Shown: positions 26,607 to 39,231 of the stretch, one piece after another
How the letters are laid out: every line of letters begins with the position of its first letter
Position numbering within the stretch: position 1 is the stretch's first letter
Source of the DNA: Aspidiotus rigidus
Taxonomy: Eukaryota; Arthropoda; Insecta; Hemiptera; Diaspididae
Reading direction: 5' to 3'
Length of the DNA stretch: 64,000 bases
Assembly (NCBI GenBank): GCA_035079385.1
Contig: JAVHKY010000063.1
Span: 1,839,501 to 1,903,500, forward strand
Notes under the pieces: model-generated
What the model saw: the letters and a program-made list of their open reading frames with translations, nothing else
Told to the model about the DNA's origin: nothing
The model's database searches: none
Program-made: the position numbers and the translations under genes

Positions 26607-27650
26607 TAATTTTATTTGTTATAAATTTCTATTACTTTCAATTTTCGCTGCTATTAATTTTCCTGCGATGAAATTTCCGGACACCATAGTTTCAGAATGT
26701 TACAAGTGTAATTTAGTCCCCTCCCGGGCGCTCGTTTTGAACAAAAAAACTGTCTTCATCCGTTCAAGTTGAATTCAATACTATGTATAAACGTTGTAGT
26801 ATTTTCAAGAATATGGTAATGTTATTGTACAATAAAATAGGTACGACAGTTTACGGTCAAAATAATCTATAATCTAAGTACTGTTTATTAATAACCGTAG
26901 TCTTCACAGAAGAAAATTTTTTTTTAATCAATGTTACTGTTATAAGTTTGTTATAAAATTTCCCAAAGTTACTTTTGTGACTACAACATCATTTTTATTT
27001 CAAACTATAGTAGTTGTCTACGGTAAATCATGAAATTTTATTCAAGGGAAAATGATACGGACTTTTGAGAACGTATAGTATCTGAAGCATGTGAATATTC
27101 GTACGGAAATTCCTAATCTCTCTGTGGTGTCATTTCTTGGGTATCTATAGTCACACGAATTTTCTGATCTTTTGAGTTCTGATGGGTACCAGATGTTATG
27201 AGGTAGGTACTCCGAAAATGTAATTATATCCCTTGGCATCCGAACGTAGCCGTCATCCAACCATCCTATACTATATTTATATAATGATATATTACTTAAT
27301 TTCACTTATTAAACACGTTCCGTAATACAATTTTCCGTATTAATCAAATTAGAAAGGGGACTTGATCGTGGAGAATTCAGGATGGGACCTACTAGGATTC
27401 CAAGCAATGAGTTATATTTGCGAGACGTCACTTCCTCCTCCGCTTCTTCTTGTAGATTATACGGGAAGTGTGAGATTTAATATAGGATGAACCTCCAACA
27501 AAGGTTAATCACTTGATTTTACTTTACATGGTAGTTCTATCTATACAGAATCATATGAACAAGATCAAATGGATCAAACACAGGACATGCATTGTTCGAA
27601 AGCCTCATAGAATATTACATATAGATATAACGCCCTACTAACGGCTAATA
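26607..27650. other. No recognisable gene
   Basis: AT-rich DNA without motifs. Confidence 0.5.
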
Positions 27651-28362
27651 CTTGAAATCGTCAATTCCATGAAATCGGCAGATTACGTGAAATAGACAAG
27701 GCCATTCACAATTTCATGGAATCAGCCATGCCTTCTTCCATTTATTAAAAGTTGAAAGTATATTATGTGCAGTACAAATTTATACTCTTAATTTCAATAT
27801 TAATAGAAAAACATTATTATACTTTAATGTTAGCTGAATAAATTGAAATCGTATTCTAGCAGGCCACGATAATAATACCTGTAAAAAAATTGAGAAATAT
27901 TGAATTTAGGCGTCCACAATGAAGCGACTGTGGCCTGCAAGACATGTCGAATTGCATTGCATGCCATTTTTCATGCTCGTGCACGTTTTAGTATTGCAGG
28001 TAGTGCAGTAGGTACAATGACGATAACCCTGTCCTGTACCTACAGATCCCAGCCGAACAATTTCCCGCAACAAAGTAAGTTTATATCGAAAACGAATTTC
28101 CAATTTTGCCTGTTTACAGAGTATGTTCAATATACAATATAAGGTCTCTCACAGGCATCACCTCCCCCCTCCTGTTTAAGGGAAGAAATATATCTTCTTC
28201 CTTTCTAAAATCCGCCTTGCCGATTTTGCGAAATTGACCGAAAAAAGTCTGCAGGCGAAATCTTTTGGCGATTTCATGTAGGTATAGTCACTTGGCAGAT
28301 TTCATGAACTTGAGAATAGCCTTGCATTTTGGTCGTCGATTTTACGGAATTGATGATTTCAA
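27651..28362. mobile_element. Small TIR element carrying a CXC-type remnant (element C)
   Basis: The left end CTTGAAATCGTCAATTCC (27651) matches the inverted right end CTTGAAATCATCAATTCC (28362 inward). Both ends are packed with variants of GAAATCGGC and TTTCATGRA-type words (for example 27669, 27700, 28210, 28270, 28298). Flanking AATA and AATT could be a 4-bp target duplication with one change. Inside is a minus-strand cysteine cluster like that of the larger integrase-CXC elements A (53451-55783) and B (39232-40843). At 712 bp with no integrase core, it is an internally deleted, non-autonomous member. Confidence 0.6.
27906..28030 (-). pseudogene. CXC (tesmin/TSO1-like) cysteine cluster remnant
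   Basis: The minus strand reads CTYCTTCNTKTCTSMKNG then MQCNSTC. The cysteine order and the closing QCNSTC align with the CXC end of element A (LCRKKGILCNSHC). CXC domains bind zinc and DNA. No start codon or upstream integrase is visible; the frame stops soon after (27906). It is a degraded coding remnant whose Cys spacing has a one-residue loss relative to element A. Confidence 0.5.
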
Positions 28363-30220
<1,858 letters not shown>

Positions 30221-30306
30221 ACACAGCTAGATTTAATTCAACTTGGTCGATATGTGAGAAATACAAATTCGTCCAACTTGCGTGGAAAATTTTTGAAATT
30301 ACCTAC

Positions 30307-30480
30307 CTTTTCAACGACTACGGTATACATTACTGCAATCATCAGTCCCCATGCCGGCACTCCAATTGGCCTTGTTCCATGAACGCTATCATCGGTGTGA
30401 AATTTCACAATGTCAGCAATCGAGCCCCCAAAATGCACCATCCAATTCGAGCGTGTCTGATGAGGATATGAATCCAGATG
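30307..30480 (-). CDS. Candidate exon of unknown gene
   Basis: A GC-richer island. On the minus strand an open frame contains [16 protein letters not shown], then [20 protein letters not shown] and EK, immediately followed by a good splice donor (AAG then GTAGGT, donor at 30306). The hydrophobic run [12 protein letters not shown] could be a membrane segment. No clear acceptor is seen upstream. The plus strand of the same bases also reads plausibly ([18 protein letters not shown]), so even the coding strand is unsure. I do not recognise either product. Treat as a candidate exon only. Confidence 0.25.
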
Positions 30481-30989
30481 AGGATGTAGAAGGCAGAGTT
30501 TTGACCCAACGAGAAAAATATAACCTAATATTGTACCTCACACCTGGTCTCGAGTACATCTTTCATTAGGCTTAGTCAAACAGTCTATCATAAGGGAGGT
30601 CACCATATCTCAATATACTGTACCGACGAATAGCTTCTTAATCGTAGGTACTGTACCTACGAATAGACACATCCTTATTTGAAACCGTTTTGAATACGTA
30701 GGAGCCCAGAAAATTTGATTTCAAATCATAAGTCTTATTTGTGAATAAATTTGTTATCGTCTATAATAATTTTCTCAATATGTCCAGAAATATGCTTGAC
30801 TAAAACTTGGAAAATGCGAGAATTGTCAAGGGCATTCATCTGTGAGATACATATCATCTCTCAAGTTTTATGCAGTCCAGGGAGAATGTAATGTTCAATT
30901 AGTCTTTTTCTTTCTTCACGCAATTCAGAATGCGGGAGAGGATTTTTTAAATACTGTTTCAACGTGGTTCAGATGATGGACGATTTCTG

Positions 30990-31004
30990 AAAAAAAAAAA
31001 AAAA

Positions 31005-31067
<63 letters not shown>
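30990..31067. repeat. Poly-A followed by (GA)n
   Basis: About 24 A residues run directly into about 27 GA units. An A-tract joined to a microsatellite often marks the 3' tail of a retrotransposed sequence, but no body is recognisable on either side. Confidence 0.95.
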
Positions 31068-31070
<3 letters not shown>

Positions 31071-34000
31071 TAATGAGTTTGAGAAAATAGCTACCTAATA
31101 ATATTTGAAACAATTGATTAATCAAAAATTTTACAGCCTAACGCCAATTCAAAACAAAATTATCTAGAATTCGTTGAATTGACTTCAGAACTCAAATTAA
31201 TCTTCCTATCGTACGTACATTTACTCGTATTTTGTATGTAAGTATAAAAGATCAATTCAATATACACGCACGTGTATACCAGATATGTGTATCCCGGTAC
31301 GTGTATTATTTATCTTTTCGTACAAATTGAATTGATTTTTTTCTAGTTTTTATGTTCGCAACAGAAACTACACAATATTCTGTGTAACATTACTTTACAT
31401 TTCTTCGTCGATGTGTTTGTCTCGCTCAAATAAAAAATTCCATTGTGTCTCACAAGGACGATATTTTCTTTTTAGAACTTCAAAATGGTCAACGAAATCA
31501 AAAATGTTGATATCAAATCGAGAGAAACTTTTGGATGTTGTTTGTCGGAGATATCATAGATATTTATTTACACACACGAAAACATATTGACTACTTTTTT
31601 CTGTGTCTTTTTCGTGAAAAATTTTGGAACGAGCCACCCGTCTCCGAGTAACTATGGCGACGATCAGATAATTCGACTTCGTTGCCTTGGTAACCCGTTA
31701 TGGCTCTTGTTTTTTAAGCCAATCATCTAGTTCGTTGTAGCGACGACCATAATTGTAGCAATGATATATTCACGCCAGCTTTACGTGTTCGGTAGCGGTA
31801 TCGAAATGTTGCTATAGTATACACAGACTGGGCTGTAAATCACGTCGCCGTAACGCCCCTACAATAATGACACATTCCAAAGAATTTTTCGCTAACTAAT
31901 GCAACAGTATAAGTTAGTAGATTAGGAATAAACCTACGAAATTTGAGTCGGTATTATCTCCGAGTTCTGAGGTTATCATTTTTCTTTTTTTCTTTCTTGT
32001 TCTCATTCATCCTCGTCTTCCTCTTCTTTTTCTCCTTCTTCTTTTTTCCCCGCTTCTTCTCATATATCAAGTACGCGTGAAGCCTTGAAGAACCGCGGGT
32101 AATGAAAACAGCTCGGGCAGAGTTTTAGGATTATCCGTTAGACTGCGTTAGTAGTCAAGACAGTCAATAATTCTTATAATCGTACAGTACTATACACGTT
32201 TACAATATCTTGAAAAGGTTTTTCTTGTAATTTAAAAATTAAAAGCTGATGTTTCTCTTCGACCTGTTGTCTCCTTTATAAAAGCGCCTACTTTAAATTA
32301 AAAATTTTCAACTTGTAATTCAAGTTATAGATTTGATATTCCGCGTGTGTAAATTTTCAACATCGAAGCGAGAGTACCTGATGCCCATAGTTTCTCCATT
32401 CATTTTCCAACTAAGCGCCGTACGATGTCTACGTTGGTCGTGAAACAATCCGATGAAAGTGAGGTGGCGCACTCTGTTTTCCCACTAAAAAGTATAAACA
32501 GCTTTAAAAAAGTTATTCTGCTTTCAGACAGAATCACACAGTATTTCCATGTAGTTATTCTTGATTGTAAGTGCGGTCGGACCAGTCGCTATACCAAATA
32601 ATAGAGGCTACTAATGATAATCCTCTCCTTCTTTGAAAAACTGGATGAAAATTACTCAGGAAATACGTTTAAAAATTACAACAATAATATTACAGTAGTA
32701 AAAATTATTATTTTTCTCGACTGTTCTGACTGTTCTTCAGTTTTTTGCAGTAAAAACGTGGACTTTTTTTTTTCTCTTCTTTTTCAAAGGACTACATCGA
32801 AATTGAAATGCAATCCAACTTATATCGTTTATTTGAAAGCGGTGATTGGTTTTGAGAAGAGTAGACACCAACCTGTATTTTTCTTCATCTACCTTGGTGA
32901 TACATACCATCAAATAAATTAACTAACAATAATACTTTATACAAACGTAGATCAATCCTATAAGAATTTGACTACTATTGAAAGGAGCAAATTGCCGCTT
33001 TCAATAATTTCATAAAATTTTCGTAGTAGTATTAATGTACAAAATCAGAAAGGTTTTGTTTTCGAGAAAATTAAGAAAAAATCCACGCACTTTTCGAAAA
33101 ATATGAGAAAATGAGAGAAATCAATTTTACCTCGATTTTTTTTTTGCGAGATGAGAATTTTGCAAATTTTTTTCCGAATCCAAAAACTTGAATTTTTCAT
33201 ATTCCCAATTATATTATAGGAATTTTTCCTTGACCTTTTTTCAGTCGAATGAAATTAGACTACGAGCCACGGAAGTCTTCCTAGTTTTTAAAATTAAAAT
33301 CACGATTAAGAGGAATATAATTGCGGACGTTTTTTGGTAGGTACGTCATAGGAGAAGAAATGACCGAGATTGTTCATTGATGCGTTTATTCCTTTGCCCA
33401 TCAGACTAGTCAACATACACATTATTGTATGATCTGTAAACTCCGCTATTTTCCGAAGTTTGAGAACTCGATTACTATTCTGGAGACTGGAAATAACGTG
33501 GACCGTAGGCTGTATCGCTTTTTGAAGAATGAAAAGAAGGAAGATTTATTGGTGACATGGCTTCAGAAGGTCCTGTCGATATATTTTTCCATTTCGTTAT
33601 CTCTGGTATGGGCAGCATATCCAAACATTAGACAATACGTGTTTTCCTCTTTTTCTTTCTTTCAAAAACTCCATCAATATCGACAAAGCTATTGATACTG
33701 ACTGACCCTACAGCAGTATATTTGACGATCAAAGTTTTCATGCCCGTTAGAATGTTCGAACCAAACATTATCGAGGAGAAGGCTGATACAAGGTAATGTA
33801 TACATTTATTATCAATCGCGCTGCAACTCATGGCCAGAAAGTTGATTTCGAGTTACAAGCAGTGAGATGATTAAGTTAAACATACATAATTTTGATAGGC
33901 GACGCATTAGAGAAAGTGAGCTTCTTCAATTCTTTCAACAAGAAGAAGAATCTTATCCCCATAAATATCGTCTTCCTCACCTGTATATAGTCTTTCCAAG

Positions 34001-34478
34001 ATTATATATATATATGTTATGTATAATGTATATCTGAATATTCCGTAACACTGATGAGGCCTACGGTATACATTTTTTTGGTTTTCTTTTGATTCTATGT
34101 AGAGATCATCTGGATCAATGGTTCAAAGTGGCGTACAATTTTATGGTCAAGAGTTTGTTGTACGTAGGCACGTAACAATAACGAAACTAGTCTCAAAATC
34201 ACACGGTATATTGTCAACACTTGGAAAAGGTACCTTCTGGAGGTTGCCTCAAAACAGAATTTCAAAGGTTCGAAAAAAACATAAAAAACCAGAAAACTCA
34301 GAAAATAGGTACACAAAAAGAATATTATTAAAATCAAAAACTAAAAAGAACTATAATACATTTGGGTCGGAAATAACGGTCGAAAAGGAAAACAAAGGGG
34401 CAATTTAAAAAAATTTTATATAAAAGTTGAAAATGAAAAACCCAAATCAAAGAATCGGAATCACAGTTAATTTATTGT

Positions 34479-34508
34479 GAAAACAAACAAACAAACAAAC
34501 AAACAAAC
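34479..34508. repeat. (AAAC)n microsatellite
   Basis: Seven AAAC units ending seven bases before the 34515 inverted repeat. Confidence 0.95.
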
Positions 34509-34514
34509 GAAAAT

Positions 34515-34629
34515 CACTGACACAAAAAGAGGTCGAGACTAGTTAAAATGCTTCACGACTGGTTTCGGACATAGCGGGACGACCATCATCTGGTGAAAAA
34601 AGAATTCTCGACCTTCTTTTGTATCAGTG
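34515..34629. repeat. 115-bp hairpin element with 24-bp inverted ends
   Basis: Ends 34515-34538 and 34606-34629 pair at 21 of 24 positions (shared GGTCGAGA). The interior minus strand reads CAGATGATGG ... GTCCGAAACCAGTC, which resembles the GATGA...GAAAC core of hammerhead-type motifs known from Penelope-like element ends. One core base differs (CAGATGA for CTGATGA), so catalytic function is doubtful. Confidence 0.6.
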
Positions 34630-35465
34630 GGGTGAGAGGATGGGGCAGCATTTCTACTGGATAAGTTTTCTGTTTACATTTTTTTTTTTTCTTATAACTT
34701 TGTGGCTAGATATCATTTTGTTGTTCTTTTGAGTAGTTTTAAAATTATGTGCGATATTGATCTCATTTGTATTACATTTTGTAGTAGACCTCCTTTTCCT
34801 CATTCTTTATGAGAGAACTTATTTAAGAAGAAGAAAAAGTAAATGAAGAATGAGATTTGACCGCTTTCGTCTTTATATAATAATTTAAAACATGCGAGGA
34901 AACAGATTACAAGTGAAAAGTAAGTTCAATAAATAGACAGATATAAAGGTTATGCAACACTTCAGGAAAGTTCAATTTTATGAATTTGGTAATTTCCCTT
35001 GAGGGAAATTTTGGTGGTACTTTCAACTAAAAATAAGTATAGTAAAATGGTTCAGTCGAAAAATTATAAAATAATCATAATGACTTAAAAACTCTGGTTA
35101 CTTTCAAGTAAACAAATATAGGATAGTGAACTGGGCATTGACGCCCCGAGACAGCCTGGCCTAGCCTTGTGTTTTGTAGATACCCTCCGTTATAAATAGG
35201 GTCACTACTTGACCGTTCTCAAAATTTCATAGTTACAGATACCACATTATTGGCTGCTGACTTTCTTCTTCCAATGCTCTCTTTGGGTCATTTGATTAGA
35301 TCGTAAACCTACTGAAAATTTTTTCCTGTCCATATTCTTCTTTTCAATTTATTTTTTCTTTTCTCTTCATGTGGCCTGAATCACTTTTGAATTTACTTTT
35401 CTCTTTCACTTCTGAGAATTTTATAATTCATTCATCACTAATCATATTCGGGAAAACTATAATTG

Positions 35466-36189
35466 TACGGCAAAATAGAGTGTCAGTACGACAACTTCTC
35501 TACGACAAAATAGAGTGTCCATACGACAGTTTATTAATTGAAATACGCCAGATCATATGCCACAATTTAACGTGTTAGAACGACAATTTATCAGAACTTG
35601 TACGACTCTAAAAAGTGTAGTCAGACAAAAGGGCGGATTTCACCGAATTTGTTCGCTTCAAGTGCAAGATATGGAAGATCAGCATGGCCAGTGGGTGCAC
35701 TTGTCCCATGTTCAGCAAATCCTACACGTGCAAGCACTACCTGGGAATGAAAATCCGTCTCAAATTGGTGGTACCTCCCTTAGAAGCAAAATTAATACCA
35801 CTTGGTCAAAAACACGTAAAAGGGGAGGCCAGCTTTAGCGAAGCAGGCTTTACTTACTCAGTAACTTTTTTTAAATGTTTATTAATTGATAAGTACATTT
35901 ATTTGATACATTTCTGTATGAATTAGATCTGGCCATGTTCCGAAGTTTTTTTGTCGTTCTGGATGAATTACGCGAAGCATCTTTTTAATCGTGAAAATTC
36001 AATTTTTTGCCGTACCCAAATTGGTGTACAATAATATTACTCGTCGTATAAGCCTACATTTTGTCGCGATTACATTCATTTGTCGCAATACATAAATTTC
36101 TGACGTACATTCATTGTTTTTGTCGTTAGTCAATTTATGCTGGCGTACAACCTATTATTTTTGTCGTACTGACACTTTATTCTGCCGTA
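35466..36189. mobile_element. 724-bp MULE derivative with TACGACA iterons
   Basis: Terminal inverted repeats of 29 bp at 35466-35494 and 36161-36189 match at 27 positions (start TACGGC, end AGTGTCAGTACGACAA). Inside the ends are more copies of TACGACA/TTGTCG-type words: 35501, 35532, 35580 and about 35602 on the left, 36059, 36079 and 36119 on the right. A SWIM-finger coding remnant lies between. No target duplication was recognised. It is too short for a full transposase, so it is an internal-deletion derivative. Confidence 0.8.
35639..35926 (+). pseudogene. SWIM zinc finger end of a MULE transposase
   Basis: The plus-strand frame reads FTEFVRFKCKIWKIS then SGCTCPMFSKSYTCKHYLGM, a SWIM finger of form CxC-x8-CxH, followed by IRLKLVVPPLEAKLIPLGQK. 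In MULE transposases the SWIM finger sits near the C-terminus, followed by exactly this P-x-EAK-x-(I/V)P(I/L)GQKRKRG-type stretch; here the basic run reads HVKGEA. The catalytic domain is gone, and the frame then runs into the right arm. The finger's four ligands are intact. Confidence 0.75.
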
Positions 36190-37664
36190 GCATTAAATGG
36201 CACCCATCATATTCTATGTCCATGTTATTTTGATTAGTTTCGTCTCATCGTCTCTTGCACTACACTATCTACTCGACTCTCTCTCTCTCTCTTTCTCTCA
36301 AAACTCTCATAATGCATAGGCCTATTCTGTCAATTATAAACTGAAAATATCTAAGGAGCAGTCTGGATATTTTTGAAAAACAACTAGTTAGAATATATGC
36401 GAATTTTCCGTCCGTCAAATGCGCAATTTGCTTATGAGCGAGCCTGACGCGCTCTCTTTAGTCTGAATTTATTCGTGTAATAGCTGGTAGCACAAATAGA
36501 TACACAGTTTGATACACTTAGAAAATGAATCGTATGACACCGCAAAAAAAAATACAATTTATTTTTTATACTCTACACAAACCAAAAAACAGATCGCAAG
36601 TTACTTTTTGTTATCTCGTACGTGGTATATCGATGCTCATATTGAAGAATAGGTCTATTCAATTTTACGACGCGGAATTACTGATGGATGATATATCTCG
36701 AGTTCGGTTACATTCACATTTATCATATATTGGCTGGCGTGTTGAAGAAAAGATGTCAGAAAACGTTCGAACGGCTTCTTCTTCGATTTCCAATCTCCGA
36801 CCGCTACAACTTACTCGTATCGCATCAGCATTCGTCAGTCTAACCTAAAAAAATGATAACTTAATAAAAGGAAAATGGAATGTAACAATTTATAACGAAA
36901 GAAGAAAAGCGGGCAATTGGTTCTATCTTGTGCGTCAGTATAATACCATCGTGTTTACTTAGACAGCACGGGTAATGTGGTACGATGACAGAGAACATTT
37001 AGTAGGTATACATCTACACTTGTGTAGCCCAAAGAAAATAATATAATATGACGTCTTTTAAAAAATCAATCTCTTATTAAACAGAGGTGAATACCTTTTT
37101 GTGCTGAAAGTATGATCGATACGTCTGTAAAGTGAAATGAACAAGAAGATAGAAAAGTAGACACAAACGGTAAACACGTTTGAAAATGAAATGCCATAAA
37201 AGTAAATAGTGGTCCATTACAGTAGTCATTCTTGTAAAACGAATACGGGGAAAATACGCGTGAGGAAAAAGTCTCGGGCGGATGGAACTGAAAGTAATTT
37301 CACGAGTGCCTTCTTTTTTGTGTAGGGGAAGGAAGAAGGACAGATACAGATATATAATTATAGAGTGAAACGGAAAGAAGTAAGACGCGTAGAGTTGTCA
37401 GAGTCAAGATACACACATATAATAAAGCTCTGACGTTTGACATTCTACGCCAGACTTATCTTATCTCATATACTTCTGCATAGCTCTACAGCACGAATGG
37501 TACATTTGAGCTCCAGAATTTACTCGTAGGTTGCTGCACGTCACACCACCAATACCGATTCCAAATGTGGTACATTTGTATGTATACGCGACATGATACT
37601 ACGGAAGATCGATACAAGTGGGAAGGGAATTGTGATCTGTTAGGAATCTTCCACCGATATCAAG
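36190..37664. other. No recognisable gene
   Basis: A 107-codon plus frame (36525-36848) has no family motif; short CT run at about 36280-36300. Confidence 0.5.
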
Positions 37665-37992
37665 AAAAAAAACACTCACGCAGTCGCGTGAGTAGTACAC
37701 CACTTTTCTTCTCACAATACAAAAATCATTGAGAGAGTCACTCCCTCTCTTTAAATTAAATACCATTGAACTGTCAATCATGCCAAATATGAACGATAAA
37801 ACTCAGTTTATAAATTCTATCACTATGACGTCACATCAACTGATAACAGAGTAAAAATACCTATAATCCAATAAGGAAACCTGAATTTTGTTTTAATTTA
37901 GACTAGGAGTCATCTAAAACCTACGAAACGTCTCCAGAAAAACCACTCCCCCTCCCCCTGCCCAAACTGCTACGAGACTATAACAGTTGTTT
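37665..37992 (-). repeat. Dispersed repeat family 'AGGAAACCTGAA', long copy 1
   Basis: About 330 bp here reappear in opposite orientation at 63029-63364. Shared blocks include the hairpin CTCACGCGACTGCGTGAG, GGGAGTGACTCTCTCAAT, CAGGGGGAGGGGGAGTGG and AGGTTTCCTTATTGGATTAT. A similar short frame runs through both, but with no recognisable domain. Half of the unit (from AGGAAACCTGAA through the GGGGGAG block) is related to the shorter copies at 40848-40992 and 61510-61648. Confidence 0.85.
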
Positions 37993-38369
37993 CTGCGATC
38001 TTTGCAAATTGATATTTCGATTACTCCCAATATGATTAACCGTAACCTACAGAAACGTATCAACTCAATTGGAAACGCGCTGAGGAATTACTATCAATTA
38101 ATCGCCGAAAAAATTGTTGGTGCCCACCTTCAGATTGAGACTATAACTTATCTAAGTCTCGAAAAATTCCATCCAGTAATTTTGAGAAGATCCGTGGACA
38201 GCCAAATAAATGAAGATCATGTTTCATGTCTCTTGTATTTTATCAGTCATCTTGAAATATTTTAGTCTAGGCTTCTACTAGGTCAAGTGTTTGTGAGATA
38301 TTACTCGTTTGCCCCTTACCTTTCTTGGAGTCGTATAAGTCTTGTATGAGAAATATTTTGAGCTATCCC

Positions 38370-38580
38370 ACAGGTATACACTTGTACGCGCACGCGGGTT
38401 GTACACGCAAATTTCTGAATCATCCATGGGTATAGATTTGCACGCGCGCGCACACACGCACGCGGGATGTACTCGCATATTTCTGAATCACTTATCGGGT
38501 AGAGATTTGCACGCGCACGGTCTCTCTTGACGGGGAAGGGGGAGGAGGGCGGGTGTACTCGCGAATTTCAAAATCGGGGT
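38370..38580. repeat. GC-rich degenerate tandem repeat, period about 75-80 bp
   Basis: Three decaying units each contain TTGCACGCGCRC-type sequence, a GTACTCGC/GTACACGC word and ATTTCTGAATCA (variants at about 38406, 38476 and 38560). The CGCGCGCACACACG patch near 38445 is the most GC-rich piece nearby. Confidence 0.75.
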
Positions 38581-38887
38581 ACGGTGAGACAGAAGACATG
38601 AAGCTTGTCAATTCTTTAAACTACTCATTTCCACCCCTCAACAATATCAAACGTCTTTATGATTCAACTTCACGTGTACAAACTAGTTTCATTCATCACT
38701 CGAAGATGGTCATTGGACGCAATGAAAGAAAAAAATACGATTGTAAAAAAGAGAAAGAAAAATATTACGCAGGTCTTCAATTAACTACGATAATTCAGTT
38801 GTTCGTCTCATAAAACTGTGACAAAGAAGAAAAGAATAAGTTGGAAGATAGGATAAAGAAATATTATTACTTTCAATCTCAATATTT
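38581..38887. other. No recognisable gene
   Basis: Nothing identifiable. Confidence 0.4.
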
Positions 38888-38961
38888 CAGTTGCCGATTT
38901 CATAAATTCGGCAAAATTTCCGCCGATGTGATAAAATCGGTAATTTGACGGATTCGGCGTA
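38888..38961. mobile_element. End fragment of an integrase-CXC-type element
   Basis: A 74-bp patch densely packed with CCGATTTCATAAATTCGGC-like palindromic words (GCCGATTT, AAATTCGGC, AAAATCGG, ATTCGGCG), the same word set as the ends of element C. It ends CGTAACATATATATA, mirroring the GTTACAGG start of element B on the far side of the inserted MITE, so it may be the terminus of a second copy abutting B head to head. Confidence 0.45.
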
Positions 38962-38972
38962 ACATATATATA

Positions 38973-39227
38973 CAGGGTGCGGCAAAAGTCGGTTTCCCAA
39001 TTTGCATCAAAAAACAAAAGAAAAGAAAAGAAAAGAAAAGAAGAAGAAGAAAAAAAAAAAAAAGTCCGTATACAAAACTTTTTTTTTCTCTCTCAAAAAA
39101 AAGGAGTTTCAGAGAAAAAAAACAAGTTTTGTATACGGACTTTCTTTTTTTTTTTTTTTTTCTTCTTTTCTTTTCTTTTCTTTTGTTTTTTGATGCAAAT
39201 TGGGAAACCGACTTTTGCCGCACCCTG
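38973..39227. mobile_element. Near-perfect palindromic MITE, TA target
   Basis: A 255-bp element whose two halves are almost exact reverse complements. Ends CAGGGTGCGGCAAAAGTCGG and its inverse are flanked by TA at 38971-38972 and 39228-39229, as for Tc1/mariner-type insertions. Arms include a purine/pyrimidine tract (AAAAG repeats) and GTATACAAAACTT, with a short central loop at about 39090-39115. Transcripts would form a hairpin of over 100 bp. It lies at the left edge of element B. Confidence 0.9.
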
Positions 39228-39231
39228 TATG

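Larger units (their letters stand above)
30521..35465. other. Long stretch without identifiable genes; microsatellites and a hairpin element
   Basis: Contains the A/GA tract (30990-31067), an AAAC array and the hairpin element at 34515-34629. Frames at 32614-32922, 33429-33695 and 34118-34408 lack recognisable motifs. Confidence 0.5.

Noticed and set aside
37599..37781. 60-codon frame (also at 63240-63458) as a conserved small gene
   Set aside because: The two similar frames are copies of a dispersed repeat that extends well beyond the frame on both sides.
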